The position numbers and the translations under genes were made by a program. Shown here piece after piece: positions 1 through 11,180 of a stretch of 64,000 nt of DNA. Origin of the DNA: G963664935 sp963664935 (GTDB taxonomy: Bacteria; Pseudomonadota; Gammaproteobacteria; Methylococcales; G963664935); contig CAXXSE010000002.1 of assembly GCA_963664935.2 (NCBI GenBank), positions 434,001-498,000 of the forward strand. The letters are read 5' to 3'. Under the pieces are notes generated by a model. It did not search any database. It saw only the letters and a program-made list of their open reading frames with translations, and was not told the origin of the DNA. Positions within the stretch are counted from its first letter, which is position 1; every line of letters starts with the position of its first letter.

Positions 1-1
1 G

Positions 2-1330
2 AAAACTAAGAATCCGGGTGATATACGCCAGATCCTGAAGGATCGAGCTCGCAAGCACCTGCGTAAAGAATTATTCAGCGATGACCCTGAGAATTCACTG
101 TCCAATGCCGAACTTGTCGCTAATGTGAACAGCCTGCGGGAAAGTATTCGCGCACCGTTACGGCAACTTCTGGAACTGATCTTACTCCCGACCAAGCCAA
201 ATACCGTAGCAGTGGAATCTGCCCGTTCCGCGCTGGAAACATCGGTTATTGGGTTTGGCCCGCCGTCAAAGGATGCCGATGTGGATGCGACTAAGACGTT
301 ACTCGCTGCGATGTGGGATCGAGCCGACAACTTCAATGATAAAGACAATTGGTGGAATAGTGTTATTAATGCAGGGATCGAAGACGCCAAGAAAGGCACG
401 TTAACTGGTGCGTGGAATGCAGAGGCTTTCAATAAAGTCACTAGCGGACCCACGGATCTAGCAATACTTATGAAAAACCATATTTATGTCATTGTCGACC
501 GTTTTGCGCCTGCACTATCGGATGTCCAATCGCCGACCGCGAATAACGATACCGAAGTCAAACAGGTTATAGCCATATTATTGATGCGCATCCGCGCCGT
601 GCGCAAGCAACTCGGGAAGGTGATTTATGCCAACACTCTGGGTTATTTCGATATCGACTTCGACCTGAATAGAATACTACCACCACGGAACGATCCCGTG
701 GTGACAGCTGGATCGCTTGCCGACGAATTAAGCGCTTGGCTGGCACTCAACACGACCCAGGGTAGAGTTGAATGGCCTCAACCTTGGCCTGCTTCCACAC
801 CGGCGCGGTTCTTGGTTGACGCTCATGCCCTGGCCACGGAATTAGAAGCGGTCTTTCACGATGTACATACCCGTGGCAGCGGTGCCGGCAATGCCTATAC
901 CGAGGTGATTAGCGCACGGATTGCCACCGTGGATATGGATTTGTCGGCTCAACTTGCAATCGGCACCAGCAACTTGCGCCGTCAGGGGCTTGATCTCAAC
1001 GGGCAGCCCGAATTCGGTTTGCTCGTTCATCCCGGTCCGGCGCCGACACTCGATACAATGAATAACTTTATTGACGCTGTCATAACCCGTTACGACAGCG
1101 GTCAATCAGACGACGAGGTAAACCGGGAAACCGCTAATCTGCTGAACCTTGTCCGTCCTCGGTTTGACGCTGACAGCCTGTATGCGATCTGGTGTTACGC
1201 CCGCGTTGCCGGCCGTACACCGTGTGAGGAAGAGCGAATTCTCTGGACCCAACGCAGTGATGTATTCGCTATCGCGGAACCCAGTGATATTCTCGGCGTT
1301 CGACCGGTTCCATGCAATTGCCCGACCTGA
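2..1330 (+). CDS. eCIS-associated protein of unknown function (5' end outside window)
   Basis: The open frame runs in from the left edge of the window (no stop from base 2), so the gene is 5'-truncated and the GTG at 125 is probably not its start. About 442 residues are visible, mostly helical and soluble, with no signal peptide or membrane segment. The C-terminus ends in a short Cys-containing tail (VPCNCPT). It overlaps the next small membrane-protein gene by 19 bases and is co-directional with the baseplate genes that follow, so I infer a structural or accessory role in the contractile injection particle. I do not recognise a named domain. Confidence 0.6.
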   Translation, partial: KTKNPGDIRQILKDRARKHLRKELFSDDPENSLSNAELVANVNSLRESIRAPLRQLLELILLPTKPNTVAVESARSALETSVIGFGPPSKDADVDATKTLLAAMWDRADNFNDKDNWWNSVINAGIEDAKKGTLTGAWNAEAFNKVTSGPTDLAILMKNHIYVIVDRFAPALSDVQSPTANNDTEVKQVIAILLMRIRAVRKQLGKVIYANTLGYFDIDFDLNRILPPRNDPVVTAGSLADELSAWLALNTTQGRVEWPQPWPASTPARFLVDAHALATELEAVFHDVHTRGSGAGNAYTEVISARIATVDMDLSAQLAIGTSNLRRQGLDLNGQPEFGLLVHPGPAPTLDTMNNFIDAVITRYDSGQSDDEVNRETANLLNLVRPRFDADSLYAIWCYARVAGRTPCEEERILWTQRSDVFAIAEPSDILGVRPVPCNCPT

Positions 1331-1608
1331 AGAAACTGCTGCGCGATATCCCCCGGATTCCAAAAGCCAAGGCGATGCCTTTTGTCGCGGTTAATATTCC
1401 AGCCGATTCCGATGTTATTACCAATGACGACCCAAAAGATACCGCGCGTAAGTGGGGGATACAATTTATCTGTTCTTTCGGGATCCCGGTTTTTACGATC
1501 TGCGCCTGGGTCATGTTTTCGATCATATTCAGTATTTTACTTGCCATACCGGGATTTGCTTGGTTGCTGTTATTGAAATTCTGTACTCCCATACCTTCGA
1601 AGGAGTAA
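1312..1608 (+). CDS. Small membrane protein of the eCIS locus
   Basis: The 98-residue protein has a polar N-terminal half and one long hydrophobic stretch (roughly residues 48-88, rich in I, F, L and W) that could span the membrane once as a long helix or twice as a hairpin. It starts inside the preceding gene (19-base overlap) and ends 4 bases before the gp25 gene, so it is translationally coupled to the baseplate operon. An in-frame ATG at 1375 is an alternative start. Its function is unknown; a membrane-anchoring or assembly role is inference from position only. Confidence 0.6.
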   Translation: MQLPDLKKLLRDIPRIPKAKAMPFVAVNIPADSDVITNDDPKDTARKWGIQFICSFGIPVFTICAWVMFSIIFSILLAIPGFAWLLLLKFCTPIPSKE

Positions 1609-1612
1609 CCCA

Positions 1613-2013
1613 ATGCGCGATCCGCTAAAGACTTATGGTACAGGTATCCGGCTGCCGCTAGTTGTTCAGCCCGGCTTTGCCTGGATCAGCGGCGCCAATG
1701 CGGTGGAACAGGCACTGCGCGCGGTATTACTGACCGAACCCGGCGAGCGTATCGGCCATCCCAATTACGGTGTCGGTTTACGCCGCTATTTGTTCGCGCC
1801 GAACACACTTGCCACGCGTACATCCATCCGTCAGGCGATCCTGGACGCCATTCAGCGGGATGAAAACCGCGCGTCAAACTGGAAGACGTCACCGTAAGCA
1901 CCGATGCCGCTCAGGCAACCTTATTACGCATTGAGCTACGCTACCGACTAAAAGACGATCCCGGTGCGCGGAATTTGGTTTTGCCGTTCTATCTTGAAGA
2001 GGAGGCCGCCTGA
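1613..2013 (+). CDS. GPW/gp25 family baseplate wedge protein, frameshifted
   Basis: The N-terminal part matches the gp25 family: a short lead, then A-x-Q-x-L-R-A-V-L-L-T-E-P-G-E-R and the NYGVGLRRYLF segment typical of T4 gp25 and Afp9-like wedge subunits. The frame breaks near 1866-1872 (run of A). The rest (RVKLEDVTVST to YLEEEAA) continues in another frame to the TGA at 2011-2013, directly before the next ATG at 2015. The total length of 401 bases is one short of a multiple of three, as expected for a single lost base. A clear ribosome site (GAAGGAG) precedes the ATG. In the particle this protein would join the inner tube hub to the baseplate wedges. Confidence 0.85.
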
Positions 2014-2014
2014 T

Positions 2015-4341
2015 ATGCCGGCGTTGACACCCCTTAAATTAGATGATCGCCGGTATCAGGAGATACGCGACGAGCTAATTCGCCGGATTCCGGTGCATAG
2101 TCCCCAGTGGACCGATCACAACATTTCCGATCCTGGAGTTGTGTTACTGGAGCTGTTCGCCTTTTTGGGTGGAGATCTGCTGTATCAAATCAATCGGGTC
2201 CCGGAAAAGGCGCAGCGTGAATTTTTAAACCTGCTTAACCTTCCTTTGAAGCCTTACCAAGTAGCTCGTGCACTGGTTAAATTTGACCTACCCAAAGATA
2301 AAACCGAACCCTTAAACATCCCATTTGGTGGCGTGGATGGTCGAACCCGAGTTGCGGCGGCGGGTGTGACGTCGATTTTCAGGTTACCGACGAGCTAACG
2401 GTGTTGCCCGTTGAAGCACATGCCTATATCAAACAACCGTTACCGGCATTGCCCGAAGATACCATCGGAATTGAAGGAATCTAACAGCTTCTTCAGGATC
2501 ATTTCAAAATGGGTGCGACTGGCTCAAACGAACCGGTGCCACCTGAAAAGGCGTATTACCAAACGATTCCATTGGAAACACCTGAAGGGGGCATTTTGCC
2601 ACCCGTAACGCCCCTAGCGCGAGCGGTTGATCGGACTTTATGGATTGCATTGTTGGCGCCGGATATATTGGTGAAAGGATTGGACAATGCTGCGCTTGAA
2701 GCAAAATTAAATCAACTGCGTTTAAATATTTCAGGTAAACATGTCTCCTTAGGGGTCCGCATAGATGATGCCTTATGCGGTACTCAGGACCATATGCGTT
2801 GCCCCAATCCGGGAGAGGACCCGCAACGTTATCCGATGTTGTGGCAGGTTGCGACGGGGCGCTTTACCGGCGACGAAAACAGGGTCGATACGATTGTGTA
2901 CGACCGCTTGAAGACGGCTAAGGATGATACCCTTGGGTTGACACGTTCCGGGGTGATCCAGATTTTGCTGCCGGTATCCGGCCCTGGTGGAAAGCTCAAA
3001 TTCGGCACCTGGACAGCTGACGACCTCGGGGATCCGGATCTACTCGGCATTGGCGAGCTACCGCCACGCTTGGATAAACCCGAAGATGAGACGCGCATAC
3101 TAACCTGGATCCGGACAGTGCGGCCCGATCCTGAACACCCGAATCCACGCGTTCATCATATCGATATCAATATGGTGGAAGTCGAACAGGCTATTACCGC
3201 GGCGGGAGAACTGCTCGGCTATGGCAACGGGCGTTCCGGTCAGGTGGTTCGGTTGGCGCATTCGCCGGTATTGATCGACAGTACCATGGTTCAGGTTCGT
3301 ACCGCCGGCAATTGGCAGACATGGCGGGCTGTAGAGCACTTATCATTATCACAACCCGATGATCCCCATTTTGAAATCGACCTTAGCAACGGTGAAATTC
3401 TGTTCGGTGACGGAATTCATGGACGCATCCTACGGCCGGGTGAAGCGATTCGGTGTCTGAGTTATCGCTACGGCGGTGGTATACGCGGAAATGTACCCGC
3501 GGGCGCTATTAAACGCATCAAAAAAGCGTCCGGAAAACTCGGTTCATTGATCAGTTCATTGAAGTGTGAAAACATCTTTCCCGCGGCCTACGGTGTTGAT
3601 GCTGAAACCGAAACGGAAGGTATCCAACGCATTCCTCAGTTGTTACGCCATCGCGAGCGTGCGGTAGCGGCTCAGGATTTTCGCGACCTTGCGATGGAAA
3701 CGCCCGCTGTTAAGCTTGGCCGTGTGGAAGTGCTGCCCCGGCACAAACCCCACGAACGTATCGATGGAGTGCCCGGAGTGGTTACCCTAATCATTGTACC
3801 GGCTTACGATCCTCTGCACCCGGATGAACCGGTGCCGGATCGCGAAATGCAGCGCCGAGTGTGCATGTATCTCGAGACAAAACGTTTGGTAACGACGGAA
3901 CTCTACGTGACACCACCGGAGTATGTGCCGGTGTGGATTTCAGCTGCCATAGAAGTGGACGTCGGCTATGGAGCCGAAACGGTCAATAATTGGGTTGCTC
4001 TGGCTATTCGCCAATATCTGGCGCCATTGCCACCCTATGGGCCGGCGGGACAAGGTTGGACCTTCGGACGGGCGGTGCGTGAAGCGGATGTCGAAGCGGC
4101 GATTCTCCGGGTCGGAGGGGTGCGTCTGGTGAATCAAGTTGCTGTGGAAGGAACGGAAATATCGGCAAATGGCACGCCTCGAGACGTTACGAAAAAGGTC
4201 GAACTTGCCCCGTGGCAACTCCCCGTTATCCGGAATGTTCAAGTGCTAACAGGTCCACAGGCGGAAGCTATCGTGCGTGAAGACCAGCCGGCCGGTAACG
4301 GGGAAGGCATCCCTGTTCCGGTGGAAAAAGAGGAATGCTGA
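2015..4341 (+). CDS. Baseplate J-like protein, frameshift plus in-frame stop
   Basis: This is a contractile-tail baseplate assembly protein of about 776 residues. The N-terminus (SPQWTDHNISDPGVVLLELFAFL region) and the central FGDGIHGRILRPGE / YRYGGGIRGNVPAG block are characteristic of the baseplate J / TIGR02243 group (Afp11/12 analogues). The C-terminal third has the conserved R-x-R-A-V-A-A-Q-D-F segment. Two lesions are visible. A frame change lies near 2345-2370, after which GGCDVDFQVTDELTVLPVEA continues in the frame of the main ORF. A TAA at 2482-2484 stands where a Gln codon would be expected. It starts 1 base after gp25. Either the gene is decaying or the consensus contains errors. 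Confidence 0.85.
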
Positions 4342-4342
4342 G

Positions 4343-6907
4343 GTGGAGCCGGTGCGGTTTTATCATCTGTACGGGACCGATCTATGGCGCCGATGCGATC
4401 ACCATCGAACCCAGATCCATGAACCGACAGCAACTGTCCGCCTTGCCACTCTAGAACAGGTGGAGGGTCATCGTGGGACATCACAAGGAGGAACCCATGT
4501 CGGTAATGAAATTATAGAGCAAGGTCTCATCCTACGCGGTGGCACGGCGCTAATCAATTGTGCACCGGATCGCTGTCAGGACTATACGGTCCTTTTGGCC
4601 GATCCACAACAAGACCTGTTGTATCTGGATAAACAAGGCTGGCACGCTATACCTGAAGTGAAAAGACCGGTAACTCCGGGATTGGTTGAAGCACCATCAC
4701 GTTTCGGGAATGCGACCGCATCCAGTGAAACATCCTTGTTTGCCTTACCCTCAACGCTTGCAGCGGATCCCTTCGGCCGGTTTTGGCTATTGGAACGTGG
4801 AGCCCAGCGTGTCCGCTTGCTCGCTACGGATGATCTAAGGGTACTGGACAGTATGCAGGCACCTCCGGGGGCCATTTTGGTCGACCTCGCCACCGATGCT
4901 CGGGCGGTAATCGCAATCGATTATCAAAACGGCCAGATCTGGCGCATGCCTTATGGGGGCGAATGGGAGACGGTCGCTATTCCAACAATAAATCAGGAAA
5001 ATTACAAGCCTATAGCGGTCGCCGGCCATCCGCAGGGGTTTTCGGTTGTTCTTTTACGCCCAGAACAAGATAGCGATTTTCCCAGCTATTTGCTGATTAT
5101 AGAATCGGAGCAAAGGTTGCCAATCGAAATCAAAGATCTGGAGGACCCTCTGTATCTGGTGATGATGCCCGATGATAAGGTTTTGATCGGTGAAGCGAGT
5201 ACCGATTCCAAGCGTCCGAATCTTTTCATCTTTAGCCGCTACCGGTTAGAAGACGACAGGTTGACGACCCTGGACCAATGGGCTGTACGCGGTTTTGATG
5301 GACGCGCCTTGTTTATCGATCCGAAGGGTGGAGCGTATGCCACCACTGCTAAGGGTATTCGCGCGTTGTATGAGATCGCCGAAGAGCGGGTGACTTCCGG
5401 AAGGGTTGAGACCTACGCATTGGATTCCGATCAATTCGGGTGTGTTTGGCATCGGGTTTTTGTAGATATCTGCTTACCACCGGGCACAAGGGCTGAAATC
5501 AGCGCCCGCACTTCGGATACTTTGCCGCTAGATACCTTACCGCCGGAAGCCTTGAGAAGAAAAGCTAATCCAGCCCATGGGCTCTCATTAGCTGCCAACA
5601 GTACTAGCGCGGATGAGGAAGCAGTGGAAATAGCCTGGGCAAAATTACCCCTCGGTTCACGCACACCGAATGATGTGGAGGGATGGTTAACACTCGGTCA
5701 GCTCGACCGGCGTCCGGCCCAATCAGATGTTCCTTTTCCATCCGAGGGACGAATCTTCCCCTCGGAAGATGTTTATGCGCCACGAGTTCCGCAGCCGGAA
5801 ACCATTGAACTGGAGACCTTGGAAGGTTTGATCAAAAACCCCGCCGGCCGGTATATATGGCTGCGCATCATGCTTCATGGTACGGCACGCAGAAGTCCAG
5901 CGCTTAAAGCGTTGCGGGTGACCTATACACGCCCTTCCTTGCTCGATCATCTACCCGCTTATTGGCGTGGCGATCCTGAGCCCGCCATGCGCATGGAACA
6001 CGCCCTATCGCTGTTCGAAGGCTTTTATACCGAGCTGGACCACCGTATTTCTGAAATGCGCCAAATCCTGGACCCCCGAATCTGCCCGCCGCAGGCCATT
6101 GAATGGCTTGCTCAGTTCGTGGCCTTAACATTCGACACGCGGGTTTCAGAAGCCATCCGACGCCAGTTGCTGGGTGAAATTACCCAGTTGTATCGAATCC
6201 GTGGTACCCCATCGGGCTTGGCGCGTTTGTGCGGTATTTTGGGCGAATGCCGGGTTGCCATCGTAGAAGGCTTTCGCGTACGCCGCAGATCCCCAGCTGA
6301 AATTGGCGCGACCCAGGTTGGCGAGGCCGACGAACATAGAAGTGTGCTTGGACCCGGCCTGCAGCTCGGCGGGCCGGAATTGTTCATGTTGCCGCAAGAA
6401 CCCTGGGAGGCCGACTTGTTGGCATCCCATCTGGAGCTACTCGAGAGACGAAGGGTTCAGCAGGACGAAGCAGGTGAAACACCATGCCCGGATCATCCAT
6501 TGCCCGCCCCCTTCGACACCGATCCCGCCATTAGCTTTTACCGGCGTTATGCCCATCGCTTCAGCGTGTTGCTTTTCCGTGAAAAAACAGCCGATATCGA
6601 AGCGCTGATTCGACAAGCCATTGAAGCGTCAAAGCCCGCCCATACGCTGCACGAATTGTGCTGGCTGAACGACGGCTTTCGGTTGGGGGCTAATACTTAC
6701 GTCGGTATCGGTACACGCATCGCCGGTATCGACGCTCTGATGCCGTCCGTGGTGGGGGAAGCACCGCTGGGAATGGAGCATACCTTATCACGACCCGATC
6801 GTTCGCGAACATTCGGTATTTTCGTTGGCGCTTCCAGGTTGGGTAGCCCAGAGCGCGAAGTCAAAGCCCAAAACCGATCAAACCTCGAGCCGAAAAGATG
6901 GAGTTAA
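4343..6907 (+). CDS. Phage tail protein I-like baseplate protein with beta-propeller-like N-terminus
   Basis: The chosen start is GTG 4343, two bases after the baseplate J stop; an ATG at 4277 would lie inside that gene. The 854-residue product has a long N-terminal part with repeated short beta-type segments (GRFWLLERGAQRVRLL, QNGQIWRMPYGGEW) resembling a propeller. From about residue 530 (LLDHLPAYWRGD) it matches the P2 gpI / TIGR02242 tail protein domain, including IEWLAQFVALTFD and IRGTPSGLARLCGILG. Such proteins form the outer wedge of contractile baseplates and often link to fibres. The gene overlaps the start region of the next gene. Confidence 0.75.
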   Translation: MEPVRFYHLYGTDLWRRCDHHRTQIHEPTATVRLATLEQVEGHRGTSQGGTHVGNEIIEQGLILRGGTALINCAPDRCQDYTVLLADPQQDLLYLDKQGWHAIPEVKRPVTPGLVEAPSRFGNATASSETSLFALPSTLAADPFGRFWLLERGAQRVRLLATDDLRVLDSMQAPPGAILVDLATDARAVIAIDYQNGQIWRMPYGGEWETVAIPTINQENYKPIAVAGHPQGFSVVLLRPEQDSDFPSYLLIIESEQRLPIEIKDLEDPLYLVMMPDDKVLIGEASTDSKRPNLFIFSRYRLEDDRLTTLDQWAVRGFDGRALFIDPKGGAYATTAKGIRALYEIAEERVTSGRVETYALDSDQFGCVWHRVFVDICLPPGTRAEISARTSDTLPLDTLPPEALRRKANPAHGLSLAANSTSADEEAVEIAWAKLPLGSRTPNDVEGWLTLGQLDRRPAQSDVPFPSEGRIFPSEDVYAPRVPQPETIELETLEGLIKNPAGRYIWLRIMLHGTARRSPALKALRVTYTRPSLLDHLPAYWRGDPEPAMRMEHALSLFEGFYTELDHRISEMRQILDPRICPPQAIEWLAQFVALTFDTRVSEAIRRQLLGEITQLYRIRGTPSGLARLCGILGECRVAIVEGFRVRRRSPAEIGATQVGEADEHRSVLGPGLQLGGPELFMLPQEPWEADLLASHLELLERRRVQQDEAGETPCPDHPLPAPFDTDPAISFYRRYAHRFSVLLFREKTADIEALIRQAIEASKPAHTLHELCWLNDGFRLGANTYVGIGTRIAGIDALMPSVVGEAPLGMEHTLSRPDRSRTFGIFVGASRLGSPEREVKAQNRSNLEPKRWS

Positions 6908-6912
6908 TGGCT

Positions 6913-8265
6913 ATGAATAAAACACAAACCTATGATTCTTTCGAATGTTGTGAAAATACCGATCTGGCATTGCCCGGCGATCCATGGTCGCATTTGCGTT
7001 ATCACTATGGGCAATTATTGGGCGCCGAAGACCTGACTGCTGAGCAGCGGGCCTTCGTTCTCCGTCACCGACTGCATCTGGCTTTGCTGCACGGCTGCGG
7101 TACGGTGTGGGGACTAAAAGTCGATAACCAAGAGGAAGACCCCGGTCGGTTATACGTGGAAGCAGGATTGGCTGTTGACGTGGTAGGACGGGAGATCTTC
7201 GTCAATGAAAAACAGTGCCTGGACATAGCAGGTCTGCACGCCACCGAATTCTGGACTACATTGCAAACGCTTCCAAATGAAGACGATACGGCTACCGGTG
7301 ATATCGATGGTGACGAAACAGCTACCGGCGCCGGTCCCGTTCTTGACGCCGACACTGGCAGCCTTGCCGAAGGACCTGACAAAAGACGGGCTTATGTCGT
7401 GTTGTGTTACGAGGCCTGCTTAAGCCAACGCGTGCCCGCTATCACGCCGCCTTGCGGCGATGCCGATGATGCCTTTGCATTTGGCCGCATTAATGACCGC
7501 TTCCGCATCGATTTGGTTGCTGAGCCGCCTCCCGATCCCCACGATTTGCATCGCCAATGGCTACCCGCGGAGGGACAAACCAATCGCCTGGACGAGTGGG
7601 CTACCCTTCGTGATCGACTGCTCGATCATCAACTGAACTGCTTTATCGATGCACCGGATCTGACCCGATTCTGGAACCGATTGGAGAAAGCACCTCTACT
7701 ACTTGCGAGCGTAGACCTGATCCATGAGCCGGGGATTACCGCTGAGGATGACCTGACGATTATTGATGCGCTCGATAATCGTGGGCGGGCATTGCTGCCC
7801 GCCGTACAGTTGGTGGCCGAGCAAGTTCTTGGACACCGCTTGATCGGCAACGACAGCCGTAAGCCCTTAAAACTGCTGTCTCTCGAGGATAATGCCGCCG
7901 ACGTAGACGATACGGTAAATCCCACCATCACTCTAACACTGTCCGAACAAGCAGCGGAGAAGACCGTGAACAAGGATGCCATCAAGGTATACAGACTCGA
8001 AAACAATGATGAGTGGAGCGGACAAGTGACGTTCAGCCTGTCGAGTACAACCGAATCCGTCATCAAGTTGATTGTTTCAGATATACCACCCTGGCCCAAA
8101 GGTACAGTGTATCAAGTACACATACTAGGCGCCGGACGTAAACCCATCGTTACCGGTGATGGACGGCCATTGTCCGGCTGGTGGGATGAACCCACACCGC
8201 CTAAAGGGCGCGGGCGTGACATCAGTATTATCCGTACCTGGAACCCAGCGTCAGCCACATCCTGA
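6913..8265 (+). CDS. eCIS accessory protein of unknown function (about 450 aa)
   Basis: Candidate ATGs lie at 6898, 6907 and 6913. The GGAG at 6900-6903 is best spaced for 6913, and translation is coupled to the upstream stop at 6905-6907. The first 100 residues carry the segment HLRYHYGQLLGAEDLTAEQ...HRLHLALLHGCGTVWGL, a pattern I associate with accessory proteins next to tail-protein-I genes in eCIS loci. Two Cys-rich spots are visible (ECCEN near the N-terminus; CYEACL...PPCGDADDAF in the middle). The C-terminal 130 residues look beta-rich and Ig-like. I cannot name a family; a baseplate or fibre attachment role is inference. Confidence 0.6.
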   Translation: MNKTQTYDSFECCENTDLALPGDPWSHLRYHYGQLLGAEDLTAEQRAFVLRHRLHLALLHGCGTVWGLKVDNQEEDPGRLYVEAGLAVDVVGREIFVNEKQCLDIAGLHATEFWTTLQTLPNEDDTATGDIDGDETATGAGPVLDADTGSLAEGPDKRRAYVVLCYEACLSQRVPAITPPCGDADDAFAFGRINDRFRIDLVAEPPPDPHDLHRQWLPAEGQTNRLDEWATLRDRLLDHQLNCFIDAPDLTRFWNRLEKAPLLLASVDLIHEPGITAEDDLTIIDALDNRGRALLPAVQLVAEQVLGHRLIGNDSRKPLKLLSLEDNAADVDDTVNPTITLTLSEQAAEKTVNKDAIKVYRLENNDEWSGQVTFSLSSTTESVIKLIVSDIPPWPKGTVYQVHILGAGRKPIVTGDGRPLSGWWDEPTPPKGRGRDISIIRTWNPASATS

Positions 8266-8290
8266 GATTCCTTACCAAGGAGAAACGGTT

Positions 8291-11175
8291 ATGAGTGAAA
8301 AACGTTTTCTACCCATTAATCTCGACATATTTCGAAACCCATCGAGCAAAAACACGTCATTTACGGAAAATCCGCAATTGTTTAAATTTCTATCGGATGT
8401 TTTACTTTTTGGATTTGCTCGCGGCGACAAGGACAATGTTTCGGATAAGAATGGCCTTTTCAGAACCAACTGGTTCAACGGCCGTTTTCTGACCGCCGAG
8501 GCATTACGCCGACAAGACGGCTATTGGGATCAGCGCCTTCGCTTGTTAGCGCAGATCTTCCCACCCGGTATCAGTTGGGGTTTAGGATTGAACACCACTA
8601 ACCTTCCTCTTCCAAACTACCCGGGTATTCAATCCAACGGTGCTGGAAGCGATCCGCGGGCCGGATGTTTCGGCTTCGAATACAAATTGCAACTCGAACC
8701 CGGCGTGGCGTTCGACGGCATCGGCCGCCCATCGTTGTCGGCAAATCCTTTGAATTCAGTATCGATGAGCTAATCACCCGCTATCGTGCCGAGCCGCGGG
8801 TCGTCACCGGCGGCAGTACGCGCTTTGTACCGTGTGTATGTTTGGCGCCCGATCCGGCGTCGCCCCGCGATCCGGGGCCGGCAATAGCGCCGGGTCCCTA
8901 TCTGATCGTAATCGAGCCCCAGGAATGTCCTGAAGGCGAGGCTAAGGTTTATGGCGAGATTTGCGCCACCACCCACCCGGTGCATTGCGAGGCCGATGGC
9001 TGGCGAGGTGGTTTTGGATTAACGCTGGTGCGTTTTCCCGCCGACCCGCCGGAAGATGAAAGTATTCGTACCCCCTGGGATCTGCGCGGCATCTTGTCGG
9101 CTTACTATTTTGACGTTTTCGAGCATTCTCTGATCGACCGCTGGGATACGGACTTCGCCCGCGACGAGGCGTTTTGCGAAGGTACCGGGCCCCATCTGCA
9201 TCAAGCGGAAGCCGTGCCGCTGGCGATGGTGTATATCGGTCGCGACGGGGCGTCGGTGTGCTTTCTAGATCCCTGGATTCCCCGCCGCACGCTGGCGGCA
9301 ACATCCGCTACATCATGGACCAAGAACATGATCGGCGCGCCGACCCCGGCGGCCAGCATGGCCCGTATTCATCAATTCCAATGCATGTTGGCCCAGATCC
9401 TTAAAAAGGCATCGTTGATACCACCCGATCCCGCCTCCGGAACTAAGGGGTTGAATCTGTTTGATCGCGGTTTCCGGCATATCCCGCCGTGTGGGTTTTT
9501 GCCCATTGATCCGGCTGCCCAAGTCCGTGAACCTTTTGGTTTCCCAGGAAGTTTACAGACATCCGCTGTTACAGCGGGTTTTCAGTTAGGAAATCTATCC
9601 GGTAATGCTGAACTTGCCCCATTTTTAGTCACCCAGGCGATTTCCCAGGCTAGCCTTTATTTCAAAGGTACAACCATCTTTCCCTATTTCGTGGTTGCTC
9701 CCCATTCCGACGATTGTCTGGAGGATTTTAATAATGCTTTCGATAAAGATCCTGTGGTTGTAGAGGGTGCGAGTACCACGATAGACGAGATAGAATCAAA
9801 TGCCCTTTCCAGCACGACGAGATATTGGAAAAATTGGGAAAAACTTAGCATCCGCACGAACCCCATTGCTAATTTTATCTCGATTTTTCACAGAATAACG
9901 GCTGCTTTGTTCGATAATTGCGATCTTGCCAATCGAGAGGTAGGTATTGTTAAAGTAATTATCCCGCTGCAGGGCCGAGGCCGGAAACATCCGATTCTCG
10001 GTAAAGTAGCAGCCGATTCTGACAGTACATTGCGCGAATGGCTGGCACCGAATATTGGGGATCAAACGAGTTTTACATTCGATCCGAAAATCAACCGGTT
10101 TGCACGAAGCTTAAAAATAGACTGTTTGCCGAGGCATTTTGTGGTGTATGTCAAACAAAGGGTTGTATTGCTGGATGCGATTTATATTTTGCTCGAACAC
10201 TTGAAAAATGTTGAACCCTATTTTAAACGTCGTTCTGGGATGGATTGGTATAATATTCGTGATATTCGGGACGCTTTTAATCAAAAAGATGCCTCGCAGC
10301 GGGCTGTCATCATAGTAGCATTGAAAACCCCTCTGGTACGGGAAATCACTATAGATAGCTTTTTCATAGCGCATCCGGAACTGGCGAACCCCGAAATGTG
10401 GAAGAGTTTCTTCATACATTTAAAACAGTTAAAAGAATTAGAAGCCGAGGATGTCGTTTTGTCGCCGACCGTTGGCGGCTTGGCCGATCGTCGCATTGCA
10501 CTGGAAAAGCTTGTCGAAGGGTATAGCGACGAATACGAAGGGTTTAGGACCCTGAACGCATTGTTGGCGATTTTAGATCCCGATAGCGGCGAACTTTACC
10601 TCCGCGGTATCAAACGAGTCGCCGAAGAACGGCCGTTGCTGGATAAAACCGGCAAACCGAAAGGCGAACCCGTGGGCCGTATTTTGCTCCATGGGAATGC
10701 AATCCGGATATTTGCAAGTGACGATGAACGCCATTTATGGCGTGTCTTCAAGACGTCGTTGGATAACCGCAAAATCAATGAAATCTTCCCTGATATCGGA
10801 AACGCCATTACCATCAAGGAGCTTCGTGGGCGTAGTCAACAAGAAGCGGAAAGTGTGCTCGGAAATGCTAAGGTTTTCGAGACAGTGAAAGGAACCATCA
10901 ACCGCAGGATTGATCCGATAGCGAAGTCTATTCCAAACATTGTTAATAACTCGGCGTTGGATACCTTGAGCGGACGCTTTCACGAACAGCTGGTAACTAC
11001 CGAAGGAGATGCTGCCAAAGCCTTCATGGAGTTGCAACGGGAGTTCGGAAAAGATCCTGTCAACGGACCAATCCTCGAACAAGTAAGGCCCATGGTCGAT
11101 ATTCTTGGTCCCGAGGGTTTCGCATCGGTAGCGGCGCTTATCTTTAAACCCGGCGCGGGTCCAGTCCTCGGTTAA
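8291..11175 (+). CDS. Large eCIS-associated protein, frameshifted (about 960 aa)
   Basis: Strong ribosome site (AAGGAGAAACGGTT) before ATG 8291. The N-terminus holds NWFNGRFLTAEALRRQDGYW, the same GRFLTAE-type segment seen in the preceding protein, suggesting the two are related in their N-terminal module. The frame changes near 8725 in a C-rich stretch: GIGRP continues as IVVGKSFEFSIDELITRYRAEPRVV in the next frame, and the gene runs on to 11175. The length of 2885 bases is one short of a multiple of three. The rest is long, mainly soluble and unrecognised. It sits between baseplate and ATPase genes, so a structural role in the particle is likely. Confidence 0.65.
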
Positions 11176-11180
11176 ATCCC

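Noticed and set aside
4239..4484. Alternative start ATG 4277 for the tail-protein-I gene
   Set aside because: It would overlap the baseplate J gene by 65 bases in a region that is clearly coding for baseplate J; GTG 4343 fits better.
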